Source of the DNA: Butyrivibrio sp. AE2015
GTDB lineage: Bacteria; Bacillota; Clostridia; Lachnospirales; Lachnospiraceae
Direction of reading: 5' to 3'
Assembly (NCBI RefSeq): GCF_000420825.1
Contig: NZ_ATVR01000022.1
Span: forward strand, 1 to 57,727
DNA: 57,727 bases
In this document: in pieces, positions 9,421 to 17,318 of the stretch
Layout of the letters: every line of letters begins with the position of its first letter
How positions within the stretch are numbered: position 1 is the first letter of the stretch
Position numbers and translations under genes: made by a program
The notes under the pieces: model-generated
Seen by the model: only the letters and a program-made list of their open reading frames with translations
What the model was told of the DNA's origin: nothing
Databases searched by the model: none

Positions 9421-9456
9421 CTTAAGCTCTCGCATGCTATGCATGCTCGCCTTAAG
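9421..9456 (-). repeat. Palindromic stem-loop between permease and binding-protein genes
   Basis: Two CTTAAG copies (9421-9426 and 9451-9456) enclose two GCATGC copies (9432-9437 and 9441-9446). Because each hexamer is self-complementary, this forms a hairpin with one internal loop. It lies in the 158-nt gap between the permease and binding-protein genes and, with the hairpin after the binding-protein gene, could delimit a stable mRNA segment. Confidence 0.45.
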
Positions 9457-9495
9457 ACGTTCGCACTAAACTCGAAAAAACCTCGTTAAGTGCTC

Positions 9496-10413
9496 TCAGC
9501 CTTTAACTGCCCCCACCATAACTCCTTTAGTAAAGAATTTCTGAACGAAGGGGTACACAATCAGAATAGGTACTGTCGCAATAAGTGTTGTTGCCATTTT
9601 TACCGCCTTATCAGGTGGCGCACCGTTCTGATCATAGTAATCCATCATTACATCACTGATGGCACTGGCTTTTAATACAATATTACGGAGCATGATCTGA
9701 ACCGTGTATTTTGCTGGTGTCTGAAGATAGATCATCGCGTTGAAATAGTCGTTCCAATAGCCTACTGCGTAGAAAAGAGATATTGAAGCAAGTACCGGCT
9801 TAGAAAGTGGAAGGACTATCTTTAAAAATGTAAAGAACTCTCCTGCTCCGTCCATGTAAGCTGCTTCCTCAAGTTCAAGTGGAAGCTCCTGGAAGAAGTT
9901 CTTTATGATGATCATATTAAATGGGCTGATAGCTCCGATAAGGATAAGAGCCCAATATGAATCATACAGTCCGTAAGTTCTAAGTACCATGAAGGTAGGG
10001 ATCATACCACCTGAGAAAAGCATTGTTACGATAACCATGTTAAGGAAGAAGTTTCTTCCTCTGAAATGCTTTTTGGAAAGTGGATATGCAAATGTGGTAG
10101 AAAGAGCCATATTTACAATTGTTCCCATAAATGTAAGGATCAATGAGTTTTTCAAACCCATCAGGATATTTCCGTTATTGATTGAATATTTATATGCATT
10201 AAGTGACCATACGTGAGGGATGATAAAGAATGCTCTCTCTGTAAGTTCTCTGTCTGTCGCAAAAGAGCCGGCTGCAATATACAGGAATGGAAGAAGTGTT
10301 ATAACGCCAACACAGCCCATAAGTGTATAGATGATCACATCTGTGATCCTATAGCCAAGGCTCATCTTTACTCCGCGCTTGTCACGCTTAATAGCCTTTG
10401 TATCTGAAGCCAT
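9496..10413 (-). CDS. Carbohydrate ABC transporter permease, LplC-like
   Basis: A 305-residue binding-protein-dependent transport permease of the MalG/LplC type with about six membrane segments. The conserved cytoplasmic EAA loop reads EEAAYMDGAGEFFTFLKIVLP, the contact site for the ATPase. The N terminus carries a short charged cytoplasmic stretch (DTKAIKRDKRG) before the first helix. Ribosome site AAGGGAGG precedes the ATG, 12 nt after the partner permease gene. With the LplB-like permease it forms the membrane channel for sugar oligomers captured by the lipoprotein encoded downstream. Confidence 0.9.
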   Translation of the reverse strand: MASDTKAIKRDKRGVKMSLGYRITDVIIYTLMGCVGVITLLPFLYIAAGSFATDRELTERAFFIIPHVWSLNAYKYSINNGNILMGLKNSLILTFMGTIVNMALSTTFAYPLSKKHFRGRNFFLNMVIVTMLFSGGMIPTFMVLRTYGLYDSYWALILIGAISPFNMIIIKNFFQELPLELEEAAYMDGAGEFFTFLKIVLPLSKPVLASISLFYAVGYWNDYFNAMIYLQTPAKYTVQIMLRNIVLKASAISDVMMDYYDQNGAPPDKAVKMATTLIATVPILIVYPFVQKFFTKGVMVGAVKG

Positions 10414-10425
10414 TTTCTTCCTCCC

Positions 10426-11406
10426 TTAATATATTCCTGATTCACCAGCTTTTTTAGCTGTGTAGTTAGCACCAAGTACCATGATCATACCGACAATGGA
10501 CTTAAACATACCTGCTGCCGTTGAGAATGAATACTGTGCATTCTGGATACCTCTTGTATAAATGAAGGTATCAAACACTTCCGCAAATGCTACGTTAAGG
10601 TCGTTTCTCATAAGGAATATCTGCTCATAACCTGTATTCAAAATAGAACCAACTCTTAAGATAAGCATGATTATTACTGTACTCTTGATAGCAGGAAGTG
10701 TGATATTCCACATCATCTGCCATCTTCCGGCGCCGTCAACTCTGGCTGCCTCATACATTTCCTGATCAACTCCCGCAAGAGCTGCCAGATAAATGATCGT
10801 TCCATAACCTGTTTCTTTCCAAATATCCTGGCCAACGATCAGTCCCCAGAAGTACTTTCCACTTGAAAGAATTGGAATTGTCTCCCCTGTGGCTGCCTTA
10901 ACAAGCATATTGATAAGACCATCGTTTGTGTTAAAGAGCTGATATGACAAGCTGGCTACAATAACCCAAGATACAAAGTGTGGAATGTAAATGAATGTCT
11001 GCACTGTTCTCTTATACCAGCTATGTCTTATCTCATTTAATAAGAGAGACAAAATGATTGGTGCCGGGAAATAAAGAACCAGCTGCAATAATGAAATTCC
11101 AAGTGTATTTCTAAGAAGGATCAAAAAGTCCTGATTAGAAAAGAACTGCTTGAAATTGTCGAAGCCTACCCAAGGGCTTCCCCAGATTCCCTGAAACGGC
11201 GAGTAATTCTTAAATGCAATTACCAAACCTCCCATGGGTACATAACGGAACATTATAAAATATAATAGTCCCGGCAGCAGCATCAGATACAAAGCCTTAT
11301 GACGCCACATATAAGCGAGGAGACCACTGTCTTTACTATAGAAGACTTTTCCTTCAGTAGTAACGATCTTGCGGTATCCCTTGCGCTTTTCACCGCTGTT
11401 ACCCAT
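10426..11406 (-). CDS. Carbohydrate ABC transporter permease, LplB-like
   Basis: A 326-residue inner permease subunit with a charged N-terminal tail of about 35 residues followed by six predicted membrane helices. The EAA loop reads YEAARVDGAGRWQMMWNITLP. Length and layout match B. subtilis LplB. AGCAGGAGGT provides a strong ribosome site. It is the first gene of the importer-enzyme operon and follows a plausible sigma-A promoter and a terminator that separates it from the regulator gene. Confidence 0.9.
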   Translation of the reverse strand: MGNSGEKRKGYRKIVTTEGKVFYSKDSGLLAYMWRHKALYLMLLPGLLYFIMFRYVPMGGLVIAFKNYSPFQGIWGSPWVGFDNFKQFFSNQDFLILLRNTLGISLLQLVLYFPAPIILSLLLNEIRHSWYKRTVQTFIYIPHFVSWVIVASLSYQLFNTNDGLINMLVKAATGETIPILSSGKYFWGLIVGQDIWKETGYGTIIYLAALAGVDQEMYEAARVDGAGRWQMMWNITLPAIKSTVIIMLILRVGSILNTGYEQIFLMRNDLNVAFAEVFDTFIYTRGIQNAQYSFSTAAGMFKSIVGMIMVLGANYTAKKAGESGIY

Positions 11407-11475
11407 AATTACCTCCTGCTTTACTTTAGTAATAATGTCATCATTTCTTTATTGGCAGATGCAAACCATGTACAG

Positions 11476-11505
11476 ATTATACGAATTGCCCACAAATAAC
11501 GTCTA
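11476..11505 (-). promoter_or_regulatory. Predicted sigma-A promoter of the importer operon
   Basis: On the minus strand, TATAAT (11476-11481) is preceded at 18 nt by TAGACG (11500-11505), four of six matches to TTGACA. It lies about 70 nt upstream of the LplB-like start codon. A weak -35 element fits activation by the AraC-type regulator encoded upstream. Confidence 0.5.
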
Positions 11506-11525
11506 TAATCATTTTCTTGCATTGT

Positions 11526-11553
11526 AAAAAGCATCCAATTAAGGATGCTTTTT
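11526..11553. terminator. Bidirectional terminator after the AraC-type regulator gene
   Basis: AAAAAGCATCC and GGATGCTTTTTT pair around AATTAA, with A-rich and T-rich flanks on the two sides. On the minus strand it follows the regulator gene by about 60 nt and ends its transcript before the importer promoter. Confidence 0.8.
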
Positions 11554-11615
11554 TATATACTCTTTTGTGCATTTTGCATTATCAATAAATTGATTATCAC
11601 TGTTAAAGTGCCTAT

Positions 11616-13898
11616 TTAAGCCTCTTTTAACGCCTGCCTGTATTTTCCGGGAGTAACACCCTCCATCTTGTTAAAAAATCTGATGAAATTCTGAGAATTT
11701 GTATAATTAAGTTTTTCTGCTATGGCACCAACTGTCATATCTGTTTCAGATAAAAGTTTTTTAGCATACTTGATCTTATATTTATCAACATACTCAGTAA
11801 AGGTAAGATTCTTTTCCTCTTTTAGGATCCTCCAGATATAACTTGTATGATAACCAAGGCTCTCAGCACACTCGTTCAAAGTAATATTGCCGTCTTTATC
11901 CTCAACAAGCTTTTCAATAGCTGTCATGATATTGGCCGACTGGCTGTCAAGCACGTTGTTCTGATGATAGATGATCGGATCTATCATATTGAATTTTATG
12001 TACTTTCTCACACGGTTGAGATCATTGTAATCAAGAATAACTGGATATATCTGCCTGAGCTCTTCTCTAAATACGCTTGTACCAATTCCCGAAGTCTGAA
12101 CTTCAAGGACAATCCCATTTACAAGCTGCAGCAGGACAGGTACGCAGTTGTCCCTGGAAACATCCATAGTAATAAGCTTCTCAAAAAGCCCGTCAACTAC
12201 TGAATATGCTTCCTCCTTGTCTCCTCTTCTAAGTGCCCTTCTAAGTTTTTCCTCTATGTCACTGTCAAAAGATATCTGATCCATGCCGGCATCCATGCGG
12301 TAATAGCTAAGATAGCTTCCAATATCTATCTTTCCATAGTGAAGAGCCTGCACGCTTTCCAGATATGCCTTATTTATAGAGTATATATCCGAGTATTCAC
12401 TACTGATACCTATACCAATATTTAATCCAAAAGTATTGTAAACATACTGTGTCATGTAATTGTAGTTTTTCTCTATCAGTTCCTTTTCAGTTTCTTTTCC
12501 ATCGCAGCTGATAAAAATAACGATTGATCTTGCGTAGTACACAGGAGGCAAAAACTCCTTCATGCCGCAATCTTCTGTTATCCTGTCAATGATCTGATTG
12601 CAGATACTCTTATCCCTATCTGAAGACACAGGGCTGTCGTCATCCGTGGATCTAAGCACAAAGGAAAGTATCCTGTAAAAAGAAGGAATTCTACTTGATA
12701 GCGAAAGTCTATACAGATACTGATCTATTTCAGTATTCGTAAGTTCATTTCTGTAAATCCTGGTGGCAAAAAGAGCTGTCGTATGACTTATAAGGGAGAT
12801 GTTTTTACTATCAAGTTTTTTTACACTGTCAGTTAAGTACTGAAGCTCATCTTCACCTGGGCGAAGCTTATAATCACTTGATTTTTCAATTTCTCCTATA
12901 GCTGTCTGGATAGGCTTATAAATACTGTTAAACAGGATCGTCGCTCCAAAGAACAATAAGAGCACGATCAAAAGAAATGCGATCAGATAATAAGCATTTA
13001 CAAACAGCTCTATTCTGTCAGAATAATTCGCCACATAGAGAGTAAGCCCGGCAATGCTGGAAGTTTTGGCACTGATATATACTCGCTTTCCGTCATCATT
13101 TTTCGTGGAATAAATGGCGTTTGTATCTGTTTTTTCCATGTTGATCTGCTCAGGAAACTCTTTATCTGTAGAAAAAATAAGTTTTCCATCCGCAGTATAA
13201 AGAGCTGCCTGCTGATTATCACCAAGCTGCTTTCTGATATCGCTTGTGATCTGCGACATATCAACGTTTATCACTTCAAGGGCATATGGTGTAACTTCAG
13301 AAAAAGGAACAAAAAGCACAAGGTTCAGTCCATATAAAGGTACTGTAGTCCTGTATTCCTTGCTGTATTTGTCAGGCTCTGCCCCGTCAATGTAAACCCA
13401 CAGGTTCTTTGTATAAGTCTCCTTATATGCATCATAGAGGTCAGTCAGCTCACCTAGATTTTTAACTTCTTTGATGTCATATTTTCCTTTTGTGCCAAGG
13501 ACAGTATCAGTCTTGAAATTCACAAGAGAATAATTTGCCACATAGTCTGATACAATATTGCCCCCATCCAAAATATCCCCTGCATCAGTTATGGAGCTGA
13601 CCTTAGAGTAATCAACGTCATTTTCGACTACATAGCGGAGCTTTGTGTTATTCTCAGATGCAAGATAATACTTATGAACAGTAATAAGGCTGTTTTCAAT
13701 ACTGTTTAACATATTCTCTGCATCTTTTACCAGCTCTGCATTTCTAAGATCCCTGTTTCTGTCTATATAGCTCTTAATAAAAATAGTGCCGAAAGAAACC
13801 ACTGCCACTATCAAAAACAGCGTAATTCCAATCAGCACTTTGTATTTATAAGCAATCCTTCTAAGCGGAAGCTCAGAAAACTTCTTAAATTTAAACAT
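11616..13898 (-). CDS. Membrane-anchored AraC-family regulator, YesS-like
   Basis: 760 residues, almost the length of B. subtilis YesS (761), the regulator beside the rhamnogalacturonan genes. A first membrane helix lies near residues 20-42 and a second near 300-325. They enclose an extracellular sensor domain of about 250 residues that may see the sugar or its loaded binding protein. A middle region of about 330 residues follows. The last 100 residues hold two helix-turn-helix motifs of the AraC/XylS type, with the typical TVGAIAEKLNYTNSQNFIRFFNKMEGVTPGKYR pattern split across the second motif. The ATG at 13898 is preferred over an upstream TTG because of spacing to GGGG. It probably activates the adjacent importer operon. 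Confidence 0.88.
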   Translation of the reverse strand: MFKFKKFSELPLRRIAYKYKVLIGITLFLIVAVVSFGTIFIKSYIDRNRDLRNAELVKDAENMLNSIENSLITVHKYYLASENNTKLRYVVENDVDYSKVSSITDAGDILDGGNIVSDYVANYSLVNFKTDTVLGTKGKYDIKEVKNLGELTDLYDAYKETYTKNLWVYIDGAEPDKYSKEYRTTVPLYGLNLVLFVPFSEVTPYALEVINVDMSQITSDIRKQLGDNQQAALYTADGKLIFSTDKEFPEQINMEKTDTNAIYSTKNDDGKRVYISAKTSSIAGLTLYVANYSDRIELFVNAYYLIAFLLIVLLLFFGATILFNSIYKPIQTAIGEIEKSSDYKLRPGEDELQYLTDSVKKLDSKNISLISHTTALFATRIYRNELTNTEIDQYLYRLSLSSRIPSFYRILSFVLRSTDDDSPVSSDRDKSICNQIIDRITEDCGMKEFLPPVYYARSIVIFISCDGKETEKELIEKNYNYMTQYVYNTFGLNIGIGISSEYSDIYSINKAYLESVQALHYGKIDIGSYLSYYRMDAGMDQISFDSDIEEKLRRALRRGDKEEAYSVVDGLFEKLITMDVSRDNCVPVLLQLVNGIVLEVQTSGIGTSVFREELRQIYPVILDYNDLNRVRKYIKFNMIDPIIYHQNNVLDSQSANIMTAIEKLVEDKDGNITLNECAESLGYHTSYIWRILKEEKNLTFTEYVDKYKIKYAKKLLSETDMTVGAIAEKLNYTNSQNFIRFFNKMEGVTPGKYRQALKEA

Positions 13899-13901
13899 AT
13901 A

Positions 13902-13940
13902 ATACCCCAATCCCCAAAATAAGCGTCTTAGGGTATTATA
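13902..13940 (-). promoter_or_regulatory. Extended -10 promoter and inverted repeat before the YesS-like gene
   Basis: TATAAT (13935-13940 on the minus strand) is preceded by TGC, giving an extended -10 element. AATACCC (13902-13908) and GGGTATT (13931-13937) form an inverted repeat covering the predicted transcription start, so the leader can fold or a regulator can bind there. Confidence 0.45.
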
Positions 13941-14001
13941 GCATGGTTGTAGTTAACAAAAAAATGGTAAAAACAGCACAAATACTTTACATAATTTTTT
14001 G

Positions 14002-15309
14002 TTAATCATCAACATCAAAATTTTCCAGGATGTTTTCTTTCTTAGCCGGTTTCACATCTCCATGCTTTACCATCATCATTGTGCAAAAGGCGAGGCATGA
14101 AAAAACAACCGCATAAGGGAACAGGGTCCTGTAGGATATGTGTTCAAGAAGTATTCCTGACAAGATAGGTGTAAATACCTGGGCCGCCATGGAAAAGGTG
14201 TAATAAAGTCCGGTATATTTTCCTATATCTCCTGCCCTGCTCATCTCAACCACCATGGGATATGAGTTGACATTTATGGCTGCCCATCCGATTCCTATAA
14301 GAGCAAAGAAAATATTGATCGAACCGGAATAACGCGGCATAAAAGCAGCAACTATATAACAAAAGGTCATAATAATGACACCTGCAAGAATAGTCTTTTT
14401 TCTGCCTATTCTACTTGATATTGCACCAATAGGTATGTAGCTCAAAACAGCGGCAACTGTCGCAATAAGAAGTGTCTTTGCGTAGCTTCCATCGTGAAGA
14501 TCCCACACTTCTTCCACATATCTGGTATAAGCTGTTGTCACGGCATTATAAGCCATGTACCAAAAAGCCACAGACATTAAAAGAAAAGCAAGACTTTTAA
14601 ACACATCCCCGGGCAGCTTTACACCGGAATTTACATCTTCACTTTCTTTTTCTATTTCTTCACCAAGTGAATGGAGTCCCCCTTCTTTTTCAATATCTGA
14701 CTTTATCTTATTCTCTTTAATATTCAGAACCAGAATAAGAATAGAAACAGCCATCAGAATGATTATGCTAAACATAAGCGGACTGTAATTTGTCATACTT
14801 GAATCATCAACCTTTTTGATCAGCACCATAGTCATAACTAAAGTAAATACTCCGCCAAGGGCTCCCATAAGATTGATTATGGCATTTCCTGCGCTTCGAA
14901 GGGGCGCCGGTGTAAGATCAGGCATAAGCGAAACAGCAGGAGACCTGTATATTCCCATTGATATCAAAAGAAGAAGCAGGATAACAATGAAAAATCCAAT
15001 ATTTCCACTAGGCTTAGCAACATTGATAAGTAAAAATAAGAATACTATAGCCCCTATGGTTCCTATGAGTATGTAGGGAATTCTTTTGCCAAACTTAGTA
15101 TCTGTCTTATCAGACAAAGCCCCGAAAAAAGGAAGCATGAAAAGCGCAAATACATTATCAAGCGCCATGATCGCACCTGTTGCAGTTTCTCCGAGATTAA
15201 AATTGTATTTCAATATCTTTGGTATTTCATTGTCGTAAAACTGCCAGAATGCGCAGATTGATAAAAAAGCAAAGCCTATGAGTATAGTTCTTTTGTAGTT
15301 AAGTTTCAT
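14002..15309 (-). CDS. MFS sugar transporter, GPH/SLC45-like
   Basis: A 435-residue polytopic membrane protein with about twelve hydrophobic segments. The loop after helix 2 reads GALSDKTDTKFGKRIPYI, the usual major-facilitator loop motif, in the form seen in glycoside-pentoside-hexuronide and SLC45-like symporters. A charged central loop (about 205-245) divides the two halves. The start MKLNYKR was selected because GGGGGA precedes it and because it then begins 22 nt after the CoA-transferase stop. It may import a mono- or disaccharide released from pectin. Substrate is inferred from context only. Confidence 0.75.
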   Translation of the reverse strand: MKLNYKRTILIGFAFLSICAFWQFYDNEIPKILKYNFNLGETATGAIMALDNVFALFMLPFFGALSDKTDTKFGKRIPYILIGTIGAIVFLFLLINVAKPSGNIGFFIVILLLLLISMGIYRSPAVSLMPDLTPAPLRSAGNAIINLMGALGGVFTLVMTMVLIKKVDDSSMTNYSPLMFSIIILMAVSILILVLNIKENKIKSDIEKEGGLHSLGEEIEKESEDVNSGVKLPGDVFKSLAFLLMSVAFWYMAYNAVTTAYTRYVEEVWDLHDGSYAKTLLIATVAAVLSYIPIGAISSRIGRKKTILAGVIIMTFCYIVAAFMPRYSGSINIFFALIGIGWAAINVNSYPMVVEMSRAGDIGKYTGLYYTFSMAAQVFTPILSGILLEHISYRTLFPYAVVFSCLAFCTMMMVKHGDVKPAKKENILENFDVDD

Positions 15310-15331
15310 CCCAAATCCCCCAAATGCAATA

Positions 15332-16969
15332 TCAAGATTTTTTTCTAAATCCGATCTTTCCGTCATTGAAATACATATTTTCACTTCGATATGTATTATC
15401 TTCTTTACCTATATTGGTAGCAGGAGTCGTAAAATACACATCCCCAACAGCTGTATCAGAAACCTTGGTAAAGGTATCATTCCAGAGTGAAAGCTTGGAA
15501 TTATGCACGATAGAGCTTCTTGTTGTATCGAACGTAACCCTTCCATCAAGCTTTTCCCAAAGATCCGTACATTCGTGAAGCCAGTAGCCACCTCTGGTTA
15601 GAGAACCTGTTACTGTATAGCTTCCTCCCTCGGTAAGCTGGAGCTTTAGCGCCTTTAGTATTCCGGCACAAAGGATCATTCCCGGAATATAATCAAGCGG
15701 AACACCGTTTAAGTTCACAGGCTTTTTTAGTGAACCATTTCTTACGCTAAGTCCTGTTATATCCTCAGCACATGGTGCCCACCCCGGTCTCTCATTCCAA
15801 ACTGTGTCTGAGAAGCAGCGAAGACTTCCGTAGATCACGTTAGGATTGAGCTTATGAATATCTTTTTCTGATAATCCAAATTTATCAAGAGCTCCAACCT
15901 GATAAGAGCAAACGACAATATCAGCTTCTTTTACGAGCTTTTTAGCCTTTTCAAGCTGTTTGGGATTATTAAAATCAAGCTGAATACTCCTCTTTCCTGC
16001 CCATCCGTCAAGCTCAAGCATCGCCTGCTCCTGCTCTACATATTTGCCTCTTCTGACCATAAGAACATCAGCCCCGGCTTCCGCAAGAAGTCTTGTGCAG
16101 GCGGGACCTGCTATGATATGTGTAAGATCCAGTACCTTTATTCCTGAAAGCGGTCCTCTGCTCTTGTCGTACTTTCCAAGTTTCTTTTTCAGATCTGCTC
16201 TTTCTTTGGTAAGTCTAAAAAGCGGCATATCGCATACAGCTTTGCCAACTTCGCTCTCTTCCCACTCCTGCCTTGTTCGGAGCATACATCCACAGGCACC
16301 ATTTTCAAAAGTCTTCTCTTCAAGTTCCTGTGCATTCCACTGCCTAACAGCTTTTGCAGTTGTTATCTTATCGAATGGAAGGGAACTTAATACAAACTTT
16401 CCTGGCTCTTTTGTTATCCCCAAAGTCTCCATCATTATTTTTTTCTGAGACTCATAGTAAACATGGGCAGAGAATTTCCTTCCGTCTTTTGTTTTGTACT
16501 TATAAAAAGAGCCGTTAAGAGCATTGTCAACACGAACTGCTGAATCACACCTTGCCTTAATAAAATCCTTATTCCCCTTATAAGCACTCATATAAAGACG
16601 CACTACCTGAAGCCCCGCCAGATCAACATCGCACATTACAGGCTGGGGTTCTTTTATGTTGTTTCTGATATTTCCTATTTCCTGAACAAGCACCGAATCC
16701 AGTGCAAGAATAGCTGCCGCAGGACCTGTCTGCAGAACCTTTTCGTCTTCATACAGGCGCTTTACAGCTTTTTTTCTGAGCGACAAAAGAACAAGCTTAA
16801 GAAGGCCAGGAAATGGGTTGTGCCCATATACTGACTTTTCTATCTGCTTCTTCCTTCCATCGGATAGATTAAAAATAACCGGAGTATCTACCTTTAAATC
16901 AAGCTTCTCCAAAAGATCATCATAACATGCGACCGCCTGAAGAGCTTTTTTCCCCATTACATTCCCCAT
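15332..16969 (-). CDS. CaiB/BaiF family CoA-transferase, long form
   Basis: A 545-residue class III CoA-transferase. The second half begins with GPLSGIKVLDLTHIIAGPACTRL (residues 272 onward) and AGADVLMVRRG, the family's nucleotide-fold start, and Asp426 in VPLDYIPGM sits where the catalytic aspartate is expected. The first 270 residues hold a diverged lobe ending in the WNAQELEE...RTRQEWEES segment, which normally lies near the C terminus of single-domain members. This two-lobed arrangement is known in a long subfamily. Class III enzymes move CoA between carboxylic acids, but the substrate here is unknown. GAGGAG precedes the start. It is translationally close to the MFS gene, suggesting uptake and activation of one compound. 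Confidence 0.75.
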   Translation of the reverse strand: MGNVMGKKALQAVACYDDLLEKLDLKVDTPVIFNLSDGRKKQIEKSVYGHNPFPGLLKLVLLSLRKKAVKRLYEDEKVLQTGPAAAILALDSVLVQEIGNIRNNIKEPQPVMCDVDLAGLQVVRLYMSAYKGNKDFIKARCDSAVRVDNALNGSFYKYKTKDGRKFSAHVYYESQKKIMMETLGITKEPGKFVLSSLPFDKITTAKAVRQWNAQELEEKTFENGACGCMLRTRQEWEESEVGKAVCDMPLFRLTKERADLKKKLGKYDKSRGPLSGIKVLDLTHIIAGPACTRLLAEAGADVLMVRRGKYVEQEQAMLELDGWAGKRSIQLDFNNPKQLEKAKKLVKEADIVVCSYQVGALDKFGLSEKDIHKLNPNVIYGSLRCFSDTVWNERPGWAPCAEDITGLSVRNGSLKKPVNLNGVPLDYIPGMILCAGILKALKLQLTEGGSYTVTGSLTRGGYWLHECTDLWEKLDGRVTFDTTRSSIVHNSKLSLWNDTFTKVSDTAVGDVYFTTPATNIGKEDNTYRSENMYFNDGKIGFRKKS

Positions 16970-17007
16970 AGCATTCTCCTCGTAGTTTTAATTTCTTTAT
17001 TCAGTTT

Positions 17008-17214
17008 TTAGCTTAGCTTATTTAGAATTTCTGCAGCTTTTTCGTTCCCATGCTTTGCTGCATATGAAGCCCATTTTTTTGCTTTAACAGGATTGGCCTT
17101 ACCCTCTAAGCTTCCTGTAAAATAAGCTTCTGCAATCTCCCCGGCTGCTTCGATACTGCCCTTCCCTGCCTTATCGATGAGATCAAGGAGTTTTTGTTTC
17201 TTTTGAATATCCAT
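17008..17214 (-). CDS. Small Sel1-like repeat protein
   Basis: A 68-residue, mostly helical protein. The pattern IAEAYFTGSLEG...PVKAKKWASYAAKHGNEKAAEIL matches one and a half Sel1-type tetratricopeptide repeats, which act as protein-binding scaffolds. TTGAGG lies upstream of the ATG, and an extended -10 element (TGG-TATACT) lies further upstream. It lacks a signal peptide. It precedes the CoA-transferase gene by 38 nt and is probably co-transcribed. Partner unknown. Confidence 0.7.
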   Translation of the reverse strand: MDIQKKQKLLDLIDKAGKGSIEAAGEIAEAYFTGSLEGKANPVKAKKWASYAAKHGNEKAAEILNKLS

Positions 17215-17318
17215 TTAAAACCTCAATATCTGATTATATTTCCAGATAAGAGTATACCACGATATGCTATATTATGCATTCTTGAACATAAAGTTCCTGG
17301 CCGGTAGCCGACATGCGC

